Of a stretch of 32,033 nt of DNA, positions 7,041 through 14,101 are shown piece by piece. The translations under genes and the position numbers were made by a program. How positions within the stretch are numbered: position 1 is the stretch's first letter; each line of letters begins with the position of its first letter. This stretch comes from Bacteroidia bacterium (GTDB taxonomy: Bacteria; Bacteroidota; Bacteroidia; Chitinophagales; Saprospiraceae), in NCBI GenBank assembly GCA_030426765.1, contig JAUHXV010000036.1, positions 1-32,033 on the forward strand, read 5' to 3'. A model generated the notes under the pieces. That model did not search any database. It worked only from the letters and a program-made list of their open reading frames with translations, and was not told the origin of the DNA.

Positions 7041-9140
7041 ATCCACAAATTCCGCCTCAGTCATAATCTGTATACTACCAATCTTAACAGCCTTTTCCAG
7101 TTTTGACCCTGCTTTTTCCCCCACGACCAGGATGTCCAGATTCTTACTGACGGCACTGATGTTTTTAGCACCGGCTGCTTCTGCTTTCTGCTGGGCTTCC
7201 TTACGCCCCATCTGTGTAAGTGTGCCGGTAAATAAGATTGTCTTTCCGGAGAAAACGCCGTCCGTAATCAACTCCTTAGGTTTGTCGGATTCTGTCTGCG
7301 TGAGGTTGACACCAGCAGCTTCCATCTCGCGGAGCATTTCGATATTATTCTCATTAGAAAACCATCGGATCGTATTCTCAGCGACTACAGGACCAATGTC
7401 TTTAATGGAAGTATAGTCTTCCACAGACCAGTTAGCAAGATCAAGTACATGCGTTATTTTTTCAGCGAGAAGTTTCGATGCCCGTTGTCCCAGGTGATGA
7501 ATGCTTAGACTATGTAAAAGGCGAGCAATTGGATTTTTCTTTGCTTTTTCCACGGCATTTTTAATCTTCTCTGCTGACTTCTCACCAAATCCTTCAAGCT
7601 GAGCGATTTTTTCATAATCCAAACGATAGATATCCGCCATCGTGCGTATCCAACCCAGATCATAGAAACGCAAAATATATTTCTCCCCAAAACCATCGAT
7701 ATCCATGGCATCTTTCGAAACATGAAAAATCAAACGCTGCAATATTTGCGCTTCGCATTCCGGGTTTGTGCATCGCCAGGCGGCTTCATCTTCTTCACGT
7801 ACCAGCAATGTATGGCAGGAAGGGCAGTGGGTAGGATATTCTACCTCTTTTTCATCCCCGGTGCGGAGCTCTGGAAAGGCCTTGACGATATACGGGATCA
7901 CATCACCTGCACGTTCGATGAGCACCTGGTCGCCGATCCTCAGATCCTTGCTTTTAATAAAATCTTCATTATGCAGTGAGATCGATGAAATCGTCACTCC
8001 GGCCAGGGCGACAGGTGCCACTTTGGCTACGGGGGTCAGCGAACCGATTTTTCCAATCTGGTATTCGATATCCAGAAGTTTGGTGGTGGCTTGTTTGGCC
8101 TGGAATTTATACGCGATAGCCCACCTCGGATGGTGACTTGTAAAGCCGCACATATCCTGAAGGTCAAATTCATCAACTTTGATGACCATGCCATCGATTT
8201 CATACGGATAGTCATCCCTGATGGTCGCCCAGTGGTTGCATTGCTCAATTACCTCATCGATCCCATGACAAACCTTTTTTTCGCCTTGAGAAACTTTGAA
8301 CCCTATGCTGCCCAGAAAATCGATAGCAGCGTGATGCGACCGAATGGAAGGCAGCATATCATTTCCATTTTCATCTTCTGCAAACCCCATTTGAAAAATA
8401 AATGCATCCAGCTGACGACGCGCGGTCTCTGCCGGATCTTTGGTGCGCAATCCACCGGTAGCACTATTCCTCGAGTTAGCCAGCAAGGTCAGGCCCTCTT
8501 CTGCTCTGAATGCATTGATCGCTTTAAATCGCTCTTTCGAGATCACGGCTTCACCTCGTAATTCTGCGCGGTAGATTCCTTTTGAGCGAAAGTCAGCTTC
8601 CAGCGGAAGTGATTTAATCGTCCGGGATTGAATGGTGATTTCTTCTCCTTCTACGCCATTGCCTCTTGTAGCTGTACGAATGAGCTGGTTGTTTTCATAG
8701 ATAATAGCTATACTTCCACCGTCAAATTTTGGTTCTACCGTATATAGAATATCTTCTCTTTCGGTGAGCTTTTTCACCTGCGTATCAAACTTATACAGGT
8801 CATCTGCATTGTAGCTGTTGTCCAACGAAAGCATCGGAATCAAATGTTGCACAGAGGCAAAGTCTTCCGTCAGTGTACCGCCTACGCGTTGTGTCGGGGA
8901 GTTAGGTGAAGCTGCATCGGGATATTTCTTCTCCAGTGCTTCGAGCAATTTGTAAAGCTGATCATATTCAAAATCACTCAGCATCGGATCATCAAGCACG
9001 TAATATCTGTATTCGTGAAACCGGGCCAGATTCTCCAGAACAGGGAGGTCCGCGGGCGATAGGGAGTCAGCGTTGGGGTGATCGAGGTATTTTTTAGAAG
9101 TCTCGTAAAACTCCTGTTGTTGCTTTGTGGTGTACCGCAT
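7029..9140 (-). CDS. ligA: NAD-dependent DNA ligase LigA
   Basis: Seals nicks in duplex DNA with NAD+ as AMP donor, in replication and repair. The 703 residues run in the family order. The Ia NAD-binding domain has YYVLDDPMLSDFEYDQLY (47-64). The nucleotidyltransferase domain has the adenylated lysine in EPKFDGG (Lys138) and TRGNGVEGEEIT. The OB fold (ITPVAKV-like SLTPVAKVAPV) is followed by a four-cysteine zinc finger (CPSC...CTNPEC), helix-hairpin-helix repeats (IAQLEGFGEKSAEKI, IKDIGPVVAENTI) and a C-terminal BRCT domain from GKTILFTGTLTQMGRKEAQ to the end. Residues 18-35 form a slightly longer N-terminal stretch than in E. coli. The ATG at 9140 is supported by a TACCTTTA box at 9165-9172. 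The gene converges on uvrB. Confidence 0.98.
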   Translation of the reverse strand: MRYTTKQQQEFYETSKKYLDHPNADSLSPADLPVLENLARFHEYRYYVLDDPMLSDFEYDQLYKLLEALEKKYPDAASPNSPTQRVGGTLTEDFASVQHLIPMLSLDNSYNADDLYKFDTQVKKLTEREDILYTVEPKFDGGSIAIIYENNQLIRTATRGNGVEGEEITIQSRTIKSLPLEADFRSKGIYRAELRGEAVISKERFKAINAFRAEEGLTLLANSRNSATGGLRTKDPAETARRQLDAFIFQMGFAEDENGNDMLPSIRSHHAAIDFLGSIGFKVSQGEKKVCHGIDEVIEQCNHWATIRDDYPYEIDGMVIKVDEFDLQDMCGFTSHHPRWAIAYKFQAKQATTKLLDIEYQIGKIGSLTPVAKVAPVALAGVTISSISLHNEDFIKSKDLRIGDQVLIERAGDVIPYIVKAFPELRTGDEKEVEYPTHCPSCHTLLVREEDEAAWRCTNPECEAQILQRLIFHVSKDAMDIDGFGEKYILRFYDLGWIRTMADIYRLDYEKIAQLEGFGEKSAEKIKNAVEKAKKNPIARLLHSLSIHHLGQRASKLLAEKITHVLDLANWSVEDYTSIKDIGPVVAENTIRWFSNENNIEMLREMEAAGVNLTQTESDKPKELITDGVFSGKTILFTGTLTQMGRKEAQQKAEAAGAKNISAVSKNLDILVVGEKAGSKLEKAVKIGSIQIMTEAEFVDLIG

Positions 9141-9164
9141 ATTTTAAATGAATATTTTCAGTGC

Positions 9165-9172
9165 TAAAGGTA
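9165..9172 (-). promoter_or_regulatory. Probable -7 box for ligA
   Basis: TACCTTTA on the minus strand, one base off TAnnTTTG, 24 nt before the ligA ATG. No TTG is found at the expected 19-20 nt upstream, so this rests on the -7 box alone. Confidence 0.4.
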
Positions 9173-9383
9173 CATGGAAATTGAGTTTAGGGGTTTAATT
9201 TCGATCCAGGGCGGTATCGAGGTTGAGTTCTATCATCCGGAGATGATAGGGTTTAGTTTTTTATTCATCAACTGAACCCTAAAACAAAACGCTCTCAACT
9301 GAAGTGCCAAAGGCACTGGTCTCAGCTCGCTAATCTCATCAACAATGAATGCTCTGTTGTCAATGGGTTTAATTTAGCCCTTG

Positions 9384-9391
9384 TACCTTTG
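9384..9391 (+). promoter_or_regulatory. -7 box for the thioesterase gene
   Basis: TACCTTTG, an exact match to TAnnTTTG. A TTG occurs at 9357-9359 but the 24 nt spacer is too long, so the -33 element is uncertain. The box contains the TTG at 9389 that would be the longest possible start codon, which argues against translation starting there and for the ATG at 9449. Confidence 0.5.
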
Positions 9392-9448
9392 GTCCGCGAG
9401 TTTAGAAAGTTAAGTTTTTTGAATATTCTTTATGATATATACAAAGGA

Positions 9449-9937
9449 ATGAAAGATATAGAATCCATCGATGCCAAACCATTATCCAGTAAAGCCACAA
9501 TTCGTTTTCAGGATTGTGATCCGTATGGGCATCTCAATAATGGTCGCTATCTGGATTATTTTATGAATGCCAGGGAAGATCAGGTGCTCAGGACCTATGA
9601 TTTTGATATCTACGCGTATAGCCGATCTACCGGTTTAGGGTGGGTGGTGACACAAAACCACATCGCTTATCTTAAGCCGGCTGTGCTGATGGAAAAGATC
9701 ACAATTGAAAGCCAACTGCTGATCTCGAGGCCAAAGTTCGTTCAGGTTGAGATGCGCATGCTGGATCATGAAGCGGGACTCAAATCACTACTATGGGTGC
9801 ACCTGGTGCACGTTGACATTAGAAAAGGCCACAGTGTACCGCACAGCGAAGAACTTCAAAAGGTATTTGATAAAGTCTGTCTTCCTGTCGAAGAGCAGGA
9901 TTTTAACCAACGACTTCAGGTGCTGAAAGCCATGTAA
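9449..9937 (+). CDS. Acyl-CoA thioesterase, 4HBT/hot-dog fold
   Basis: Cytoplasmic hydrolase of acyl-CoA or acyl-ACP thioesters, substrate not determinable. The 162 residues carry the family signature FQDCDPYGHLNNGRYLDYF (20-38), with the usual catalytic-loop Asp and the GHLNN turn, and later HIAYLKPAVL and VQVEMRMLDHEAG strands of the hot-dog sheet. The length fits one hot-dog domain. I place the start at the ATG at 9449 rather than at a TTG 60 nt upstream, because the upstream codon lies inside the promoter box and AAAGGA sits just before the ATG. The gene is isolated: divergent from ligA and convergent with the acyltransferase gene. A link with lipid metabolism through that neighbour is possible but unproven. 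Confidence 0.85.
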   Translation: MKDIESIDAKPLSSKATIRFQDCDPYGHLNNGRYLDYFMNAREDQVLRTYDFDIYAYSRSTGLGWVVTQNHIAYLKPAVLMEKITIESQLLISRPKFVQVEMRMLDHEAGLKSLLWVHLVHVDIRKGHSVPHSEELQKVFDKVCLPVEEQDFNQRLQVLKAM

Positions 9938-10042
9938 TTTCACGAAATCTAAACCTTAAACCCTAATCCTTCAACGTTATCAGTCAACCTTAGATCTTCC
10001 GGTAGAAATAGGCATTTTCCCTCAACCCTAAACCGTAAACTA
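9938..10042. repeat. Telomere-like TAAACCCTAA word repeats
   Basis: The spacer between the convergent thioesterase and acyltransferase genes is built from degenerate copies of AAACCCTAA, AACCTTAAACC, AACCCTAAACCG and ATCAACCTT. Several occur in tandem at 9949-9967 and 10022-10050. It extends into the last codons of the acyltransferase gene, whose C-terminal GERQRGEG looks like translated repeat. No strong hairpin is seen. Confidence 0.6.
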
Positions 10043-10609
10043 TCAACCTTCCCCTCGCTGCCGTTCACCACTAATTCCCTTTTCCGGCCGCACACCCTTA
10101 ACATCTCGATACAAGCTCCATAGAAAATCCAGATCTTTTTCTGCATCATCAGTAGGATAGAAAGGCTTCATAAAGTGAACAGTCTTCTGCGCGAAATCAA
10201 AGACGCAGGGGATGACAGGCACTCCGGCTTCTTTAGCGATATAATAAAAACCACTTTTCAAATTATTGACTTTCTTTCGCGTGCCTTCCGGTGCCAATGC
10301 TATGGCAAACTCCTCATGTTCAGCAAAATGTTGGGCTACCTGGTGCACAAGCCCCGAACTTTGCTTGCGATTGACAGGCTTGCCCCCGGTCCAACGGAAG
10401 AAAAAACCAAAAGGACTATCAAAGAGCTCTTTTTTTCCCAGATAGTAGACCCTGCGATCCAACGCGGCCCGAATCAGCAGCCCCATGGGAAAATCAATCC
10501 AACTCGTGTGTGGCGCTACAGCAATGACATATTTCTTTACATCCTGCGGTATTTCCACAATGATTTTCCAACCAAGCAGTTTTAACAGAAGACGGGAAAG
10601 AAACTTCAT
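10043..10609 (-). CDS. PlsC-like 1-acyl-glycerol-phosphate acyltransferase
   Basis: Membrane-associated lysophospholipid acyltransferase of the PlsC/LPLAT fold. The 188 residues show block I HTSWID (34-39, the HX4D catalytic pair), block II around GKKELFDSPFGFFFRWTGGKPVNR (58-81, glycerol-phosphate contact) and block III ALAPEGTRKK (104-113). A short hydrophobic N-terminus (FLSRLLLKLLGW) probably sits on the membrane. It is smaller than typical PlsC (about 240) and resembles the short acyltransferases common in Bacteroidota. Phosphatidic acid synthesis is likely, but acylation of another lipid such as an ornithine or sulfonolipid precursor cannot be excluded. The C-terminus runs into spacer repeats. 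A TATCTTTA box lies 4 nt before the ATG. Confidence 0.85.
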   Translation of the reverse strand: MKFLSRLLLKLLGWKIIVEIPQDVKKYVIAVAPHTSWIDFPMGLLIRAALDRRVYYLGKKELFDSPFGFFFRWTGGKPVNRKQSSGLVHQVAQHFAEHEEFAIALAPEGTRKKVNNLKSGFYYIAKEAGVPVIPCVFDFAQKTVHFMKPFYPTDDAEKDLDFLWSLYRDVKGVRPEKGISGERQRGEG

Positions 10610-10613
10610 TGAA

Positions 10614-10621
10614 TAAAGATA
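10614..10621 (-). promoter_or_regulatory. TATCTTTA box 4 nt before the acyltransferase start
   Basis: Minus-strand TATCTTTA, one base off TAnnTTTG, with TTCA between it and the ATG. No TTG stands at 19-20 nt upstream. If it is a -7 box the mRNA starts at or inside the start codon. Confidence 0.45.
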
Positions 10622-10727
10622 GGACGGATCGGGCTATTTGTAGTTCAGGGAATTTGGGTAGTCTTTTTGAAGGATTATTATCCTGCCGCATTAAACCTGC
10701 CCCACTTTTTATGGTCAAAACCTGTGT

Positions 10728-11273
10728 GTGAAAGAAGAAACAACAGATGATATTATCCTGATGCTGGTCAGCAGCCAAGAATCCCGGGAGGAAGGATTTC
10801 GACTGCTCGTCGGGAAGTACCAGGAACGCCTGTACCACATCATACGAACCAGAGTGACGTCCCATGAAGATGCCGATGATATCATTCAGGATACCTATAT
10901 CAAAGTGTTCAATAACCTGCATCGATTTGAAGGGAGATCACAATTGTTTACCTGGATGTACAGAATCGCAGTCAATGAAGTGCACAACTACTACAAAAAG
11001 CAAAAACGAAAGCAAACGGAAACCCTGGAAGGCCGTGCGCATCCTATGACCGAACCGGAAACCAGAATGAATGACCTGGAAGGCAAACTGGAAACTGCGA
11101 TATCCAGGCTTCCGGAAAGACAACAAATGGTGTTTCGTATGCGGTATTTTGACGAACTCACCTACAAGGAAATGGCCGCTCTGCTTGATCTGACAACTGG
11201 CGCGCTGAAGGCCTCATTCCATCATGCAGTAAAAAAAATAGAACAGGAAATAACCGCTCAACAAATTGTATAG
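10728..11273 (+). CDS. ECF-type RNA polymerase sigma factor
   Basis: Extracytoplasmic-function sigma-70 factor that directs RNA polymerase to a stress or envelope regulon. The 181 residues include region 2 (about 25-90), with YQERLYHIIRTRV, the core-binding DADDIIQDTYIKVF and the -10-recognition stretch FTWMYRIAVNEVHNYYKKQ. Region 4 (about 125-178) has LPERQQMVFRMRYFDELTYKEMAALL and a helix-turn-helix ending GALKASFHHAVKKI. The start is a GTG at 10728; the first in-frame ATG (10761) would cut into region 2. It begins a tight operon: 4 nt to the membrane protein gene and then 19 nt to an exported Spy-like gene. That gene order suggests the sigma factor is controlled by its two neighbours. Confidence 0.92.
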   Translation: MKEETTDDIILMLVSSQESREEGFRLLVGKYQERLYHIIRTRVTSHEDADDIIQDTYIKVFNNLHRFEGRSQLFTWMYRIAVNEVHNYYKKQKRKQTETLEGRAHPMTEPETRMNDLEGKLETAISRLPERQQMVFRMRYFDELTYKEMAALLDLTTGALKASFHHAVKKIEQEITAQQIV

Positions 11274-11277
11274 TGTT

Positions 11278-11712
11278 ATGGATCAGCATATTAAAAAGGA
11301 ATTGGATAAAATCGCACCCGGATTTCCAGAACGTAAACGGTACCAGGTGCCGGAAGGGTATTTTGATCACCTGCCTGAGAAGGTGATCGTGCAATGGGAC
11401 AAACACCGAACTCCCTCAGGCCCCACCATCGTTAGGTTCAGGCAAATGATCTCTTCAGCGGCTATGGTGGCCGGGATATGCTTTGCTATCGCGTTTTTCA
11501 CGCAACCCACCACTGCTCCTTCGCTGGCTGGCCAGGTGACCGCCGAAGATGCCTATGATTATATATGCTACCATATCGAAGAGTTTGAACCCCTTTTGGA
11601 TTTTACACACTACGATACCGAATACGAAGACTTTCAAACCATTACCCCTGACGACGTTGAGGAATACTTGCTGGAGGAATTCAGCGGATCCGAACTGGAA
11701 CAAATTTTTTAA
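11278..11712 (+). CDS. Single-pass membrane protein, candidate sigma regulator
   Basis: A 144-residue protein without a family I can name. The N-terminal ~55 residues are cytosolic and contain RYQVPEGYFDHLPEKV (21-36). A VP-x-x-YF-x-x-L block of this type is common in small Bacteroidota proteins encoded after ECF sigma genes. One membrane helix follows (57-74, MISSAAMVAGICFAIAFF). The periplasmic part is short and strongly acidic (residues 88-144, many Asp, Glu and Tyr, with ITPDDVEEYLLEEF). Position directly after the sigma gene, 4 nt away, and this topology suggest an anti-sigma-like or signal-relay role. It lacks the zinc-binding HxxxCxxC motif of ZAS anti-sigma factors. I start at the ATG at 11278, not the TTG at 11266 inside the sigma gene. 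Confidence 0.6.
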   Translation: MDQHIKKELDKIAPGFPERKRYQVPEGYFDHLPEKVIVQWDKHRTPSGPTIVRFRQMISSAAMVAGICFAIAFFTQPTTAPSLAGQVTAEDAYDYICYHIEEFEPLLDFTHYDTEYEDFQTITPDDVEEYLLEEFSGSELEQIF

Positions 11713-11731
11713 CACAATTAAGATACAGACC

Positions 11732-12169
11732 ATGAATACCAAAATAATTATGACCAGCATGCTTAGTTTTTTCTTTGTTGTCGCGATGTTTGCTCAGCCG
11801 GAACGAATGTCGAAAGAAGGCCGAGAGCGCATCGAAGCGCAGCGCATTGCTTTTATCACGCAGAAACTCGACCTTTCCCCTGAGGAAGCGACACAGTTCT
11901 GGCCGATCTATAATGCCTATAAGGATGAACTGATTACACTACGCAGGCAAACCGAACGACCCGAGGTGGAGTCGCTGACCGAAAAAGAAGCAGCGGCGAT
12001 GCTCGACAAACAAATACAGCAGGAAAAAGCGATGCTCGACATCAAAGCAAAAATGCTGAGCGATCTGGCCAAAGCGATTAGCCCTAAAAAGGTCCTGATG
12101 TTGCAACATGTAGAGAATATGTTTAATAAAGAACTCCTCAAAAGGCTTCAGGAAAAGCAGAGGCAATAA
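11732..12169 (+). CDS. Exported Spy/CpxP-like helical protein
   Basis: A 145-residue secreted, probably periplasmic, all-helical protein. The signal peptide is clear (hydrophobic core 6-20, cleavage after MFA leaving Gln22). The mature chain is highly charged with heptad-like helices: RERIEAQRIAFITQKLDLSPEEATQFWPIYNAYKDELITLRR. The LxLSPEEA-x-x-FWPIYN block is typical of Bacteroidota proteins related in style to Spy/CpxP/ZraP, which have LTxxQ repeats. A long helix rich in Glu, Lys and Met follows (KEAAAMLDKQIQQEKAMLDIKAKMLSDL). Spy and CpxP bind unfolded proteins or metals and feed envelope-stress circuits. As last gene of the ECF operon it may be the sensor or an effector; the homology is by pattern, not by close identity. 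Confidence 0.65.
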   Translation: MNTKIIMTSMLSFFFVVAMFAQPERMSKEGRERIEAQRIAFITQKLDLSPEEATQFWPIYNAYKDELITLRRQTERPEVESLTEKEAAAMLDKQIQQEKAMLDIKAKMLSDLAKAISPKKVLMLQHVENMFNKELLKRLQEKQRQ

Positions 12170-12601
12170 CACGCTAAAAAAGTCTCAGTCTACACCCTTA
12201 TCAAGTATAGTCTTCTACCAAGGCGGGAACTGCCATAACCCGAAATCAGCTATATATGAAGTCGGAGTAAAAAAAAATTTTCCAAAAAATTTTTCAGCTG
12301 AAATGTACCTGACAAGGGGAAAGAATTCAATTGGATAGAAAAAAAAATATTTTTTTTCCAGAGCTATATATTCAACTATTGATACATAGTAATGTGTATT
12401 TGAGGGATTTATCTATAAAGCAAAATTTAGGTATGAAAATGGACTTTCGTAAGCGGCTATGAATGTGATTATTACAGATGTATTCGCTCTTTATGTATGG
12501 GTCTGTTAAAAGCATACAATTGTCAATGGTTATCGTATGTTTGAGACCGTTTTGGTTATATTTACTGGAACGAATTTTATAATCCCGTACAGATTAATTG
12601 A
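12170..12601. other. AT-rich spacer with phased A/T tracts
   Basis: A 432 bp region without a credible gene. It contains A9-T4 (12269-12281) and A6-T5 (12284-12294) tracts followed by the palindrome CAGCTG. Further on is the 18 nt palindrome A8-TA-T8 at 12340-12357. Such tracts bend DNA and bind nucleoid proteins. A TATGTTTG box at 12536-12543 probably starts the TPR gene transcript. I see no terminator for the preceding operon, and no tRNA-like or riboswitch-like fold. Confidence 0.5.
12536..12543 (+). promoter_or_regulatory. -7 box for the TPR gene
   Basis: TATGTTTG, an exact match to TAnnTTTG, 58 nt before the ATG at 12602. A TTG at 12520-12522 is only 13 nt away, too close for the usual spacing, so the -33 element is unclear. 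Confidence 0.45.
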
Positions 12602-14011
12602 ATGGAGTACAGAACGAAACCCAACCTGTCTCTTCCCGAGTTTGTATCTGAGTTCGAAAAAATGATACTTCACGGGAATACCTCCCACTGGGACGAGAAG
12701 GACTATCTTACGCTCATCCAATATTACATCTCAGAATCCCTCACTGAGAAAGCGATGGAAGCTCTTGACTATGCCTTGCAGTTTTCCAGCCATCACGCGG
12801 AATTCTATGTAATCAAAATCCGACTCCTCATGCAGGAAGAGGATTACAAGGATGCCAAAGAAACACTCAGCATCGCTCTTAATCTCTACCCACATCACGC
12901 CGAACTGCAATTGATGAAAATCAAAGTGACGGCCCAATTGGGAGATTACGATGAAGCCTTCACACTGGTCGATCATTGCAGTGACCAGATGACGCTCAAC
13001 TCATGTGTGGATATCTACCTGGCAGAAGCCTATATCTATGAGTGCATGCGCAATTACAACCAGATGTACGATAAGCTCAGAGATGTGCTGACGATCGATC
13101 CTAAAAATGAGGAAGCACTCGAACATATCTGGCTCTGTATCGAATGGTCACGCCTGTATAAGGAGAGCATCGAATTTCACAACCACCTGCTGGATCAGGA
13201 CGCCTACAACTATCTGGCCTGGTACAATCTGGGGCATGCCTACAGTTGCGAAGGGGACTATCGAAATGCCATCCGATCACTGGAATACAGCTTTATTGTC
13301 AACCCTGCTTTTGAAAGCGGATACCTCGATTGCGCTGAACTCTGCAGCCAGGAAAAAGAATATCAGAAGGCCCTCGGCATCTACCAGGAACTCCTCCAGC
13401 GCTTTGGTCACCAGGTAGACTATCTGGTACCGGCTGCTGAGTGTATGCTGAAACTCCGGAAATACGCAATGGCCAAAGAATGCCTGATCGAAGCCCTTAA
13501 GCTCGACCAGTATATTGACGATGTGTACTACCTGCTGGGCATCTGCTACGCTCGCGAAGGATTGTATACCAATGCCATCAGCTCCCTGATCAAAGCGATC
13601 CGTCTGGATGACCGAAGAGAAGAATACTATGCCGAGCTTGCCTACTGCTACGAGAAGTCCAAGCAGTTTGGAAAAGCGGATTTTTACTACCACAAATCAA
13701 CCGAGACCGGTCCTGAAGAAGAGACCTACTGGCTCGCTCATGTGAAATTTCTGATGCGACGCAATAAACTCTCTAAAGCTTTGGACGTACTCGAAGAAGC
13801 TGATGAGCATACGGTTGGGCCGCGCTTATCCTATTGTAAGGCCGCTTGTCTCTACCGAAAAGGTCAGAAGAAAGAAGCGATAAAATGCCTGGAGGATATC
13901 CTTCCCGAAGATTATCACTCGCACAAGCTGTTTTTCAAAATGGCGCCTAAAGGAAAATCTGATAAAAATATCCTGTCCATGATCCGGTATTTCGATATCG
14001 AAAACAGGTAA
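12602..14011 (+). CDS. Cytosolic tetratricopeptide-repeat protein
   Basis: A 469-residue soluble protein made almost entirely of TPR helices, with no signal peptide or membrane segment. Repeats can be read from about residue 45 to 440. Examples are LTEKAMEALDYALQFSSHHAEF, YKDAKETLSIALNLYPHHAEL, AWYNLGHAYSCEGDYRNAIRS, YYLLGICYAREGLYTNAISS and YAELAYCYEKSKQFGKADFYY. The N-terminus (PNLSLPEFVSEFEKMILHGNTSHWDEKDYLTLIQYY) is a distinct non-repeat cap. TPR solenoids mediate protein-protein contacts; the partner is unknown. Proteins of this type are widespread in Bacteroidota. The gene stands alone with its own promoter box and a strong terminator. I cannot assign a pathway. Confidence 0.8.
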   Translation: MEYRTKPNLSLPEFVSEFEKMILHGNTSHWDEKDYLTLIQYYISESLTEKAMEALDYALQFSSHHAEFYVIKIRLLMQEEDYKDAKETLSIALNLYPHHAELQLMKIKVTAQLGDYDEAFTLVDHCSDQMTLNSCVDIYLAEAYIYECMRNYNQMYDKLRDVLTIDPKNEEALEHIWLCIEWSRLYKESIEFHNHLLDQDAYNYLAWYNLGHAYSCEGDYRNAIRSLEYSFIVNPAFESGYLDCAELCSQEKEYQKALGIYQELLQRFGHQVDYLVPAAECMLKLRKYAMAKECLIEALKLDQYIDDVYYLLGICYAREGLYTNAISSLIKAIRLDDRREEYYAELAYCYEKSKQFGKADFYYHKSTETGPEEETYWLAHVKFLMRRNKLSKALDVLEEADEHTVGPRLSYCKAACLYRKGQKKEAIKCLEDILPEDYHSHKLFFKMAPKGKSDKNILSMIRYFDIENR

Positions 14012-14033
14012 AGACAAGACCCTGAACATAATG

Positions 14034-14072
14034 AAAAATGCCCTGCAGGATATTCCTACGGGGCATTTTTTT
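14034..14072. terminator. Intrinsic terminator, probably bidirectional
   Basis: AAAAATGCCC (14034-14043) pairs with GGGCATTTTT (14061-14070). An inner AGGA/TCCT pairing lies around a TAT loop, and further T residues follow. It ends the TPR gene (stop 14011) and, through the A-run on the other side, can end the dsbD-like gene on the minus strand. A second hairpin, AACCAGG-CAAT-CCTGGTT (14080-14097), lies just before the dsbD stop. Confidence 0.85.
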
Positions 14073-14101
14073 ATTCGTTAACCAGGCAATCCTGGTTCGC
14101 C

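Larger units (their letters stand above)
9141..9448. other. Divergent spacer with two hairpins, ligA/thioesterase
   Basis: A 308 bp non-coding spacer. It holds the ligA -7 box (9165-9172), a perfect hairpin CTATCATC-CGGA-GATGATAG (9230-9249), a second hairpin AGTGCC-AAA-GGCACT (9303-9317) and the thioesterase -7 box (9384-9391). Between the hairpins are words of the type AGGGTTTAG and AACCCTAAAA that recur after the thioesterase gene. The first hairpin is followed by a T-rich stretch and could end a plus-strand transcript, but no gene precedes it on that strand. I see no ORF with family features. Confidence 0.5.

Noticed and set aside
9389..9448. TTG start 60 nt upstream for the thioesterase
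   Set aside because: The codon lies inside the TACCTTTG promoter box, so it would not be in the mRNA.
9938..10042. Telomere or chromosome-end sequence from the AAACCCTAA words
   Set aside because: The words are degenerate, short and internal to a gene-dense circular-type region.
9949..10149. Minus-strand ORF of 66 codons between thioesterase and acyltransferase
   Set aside because: It consists of telomere-like repeat words and an out-of-frame part of the acyltransferase gene.
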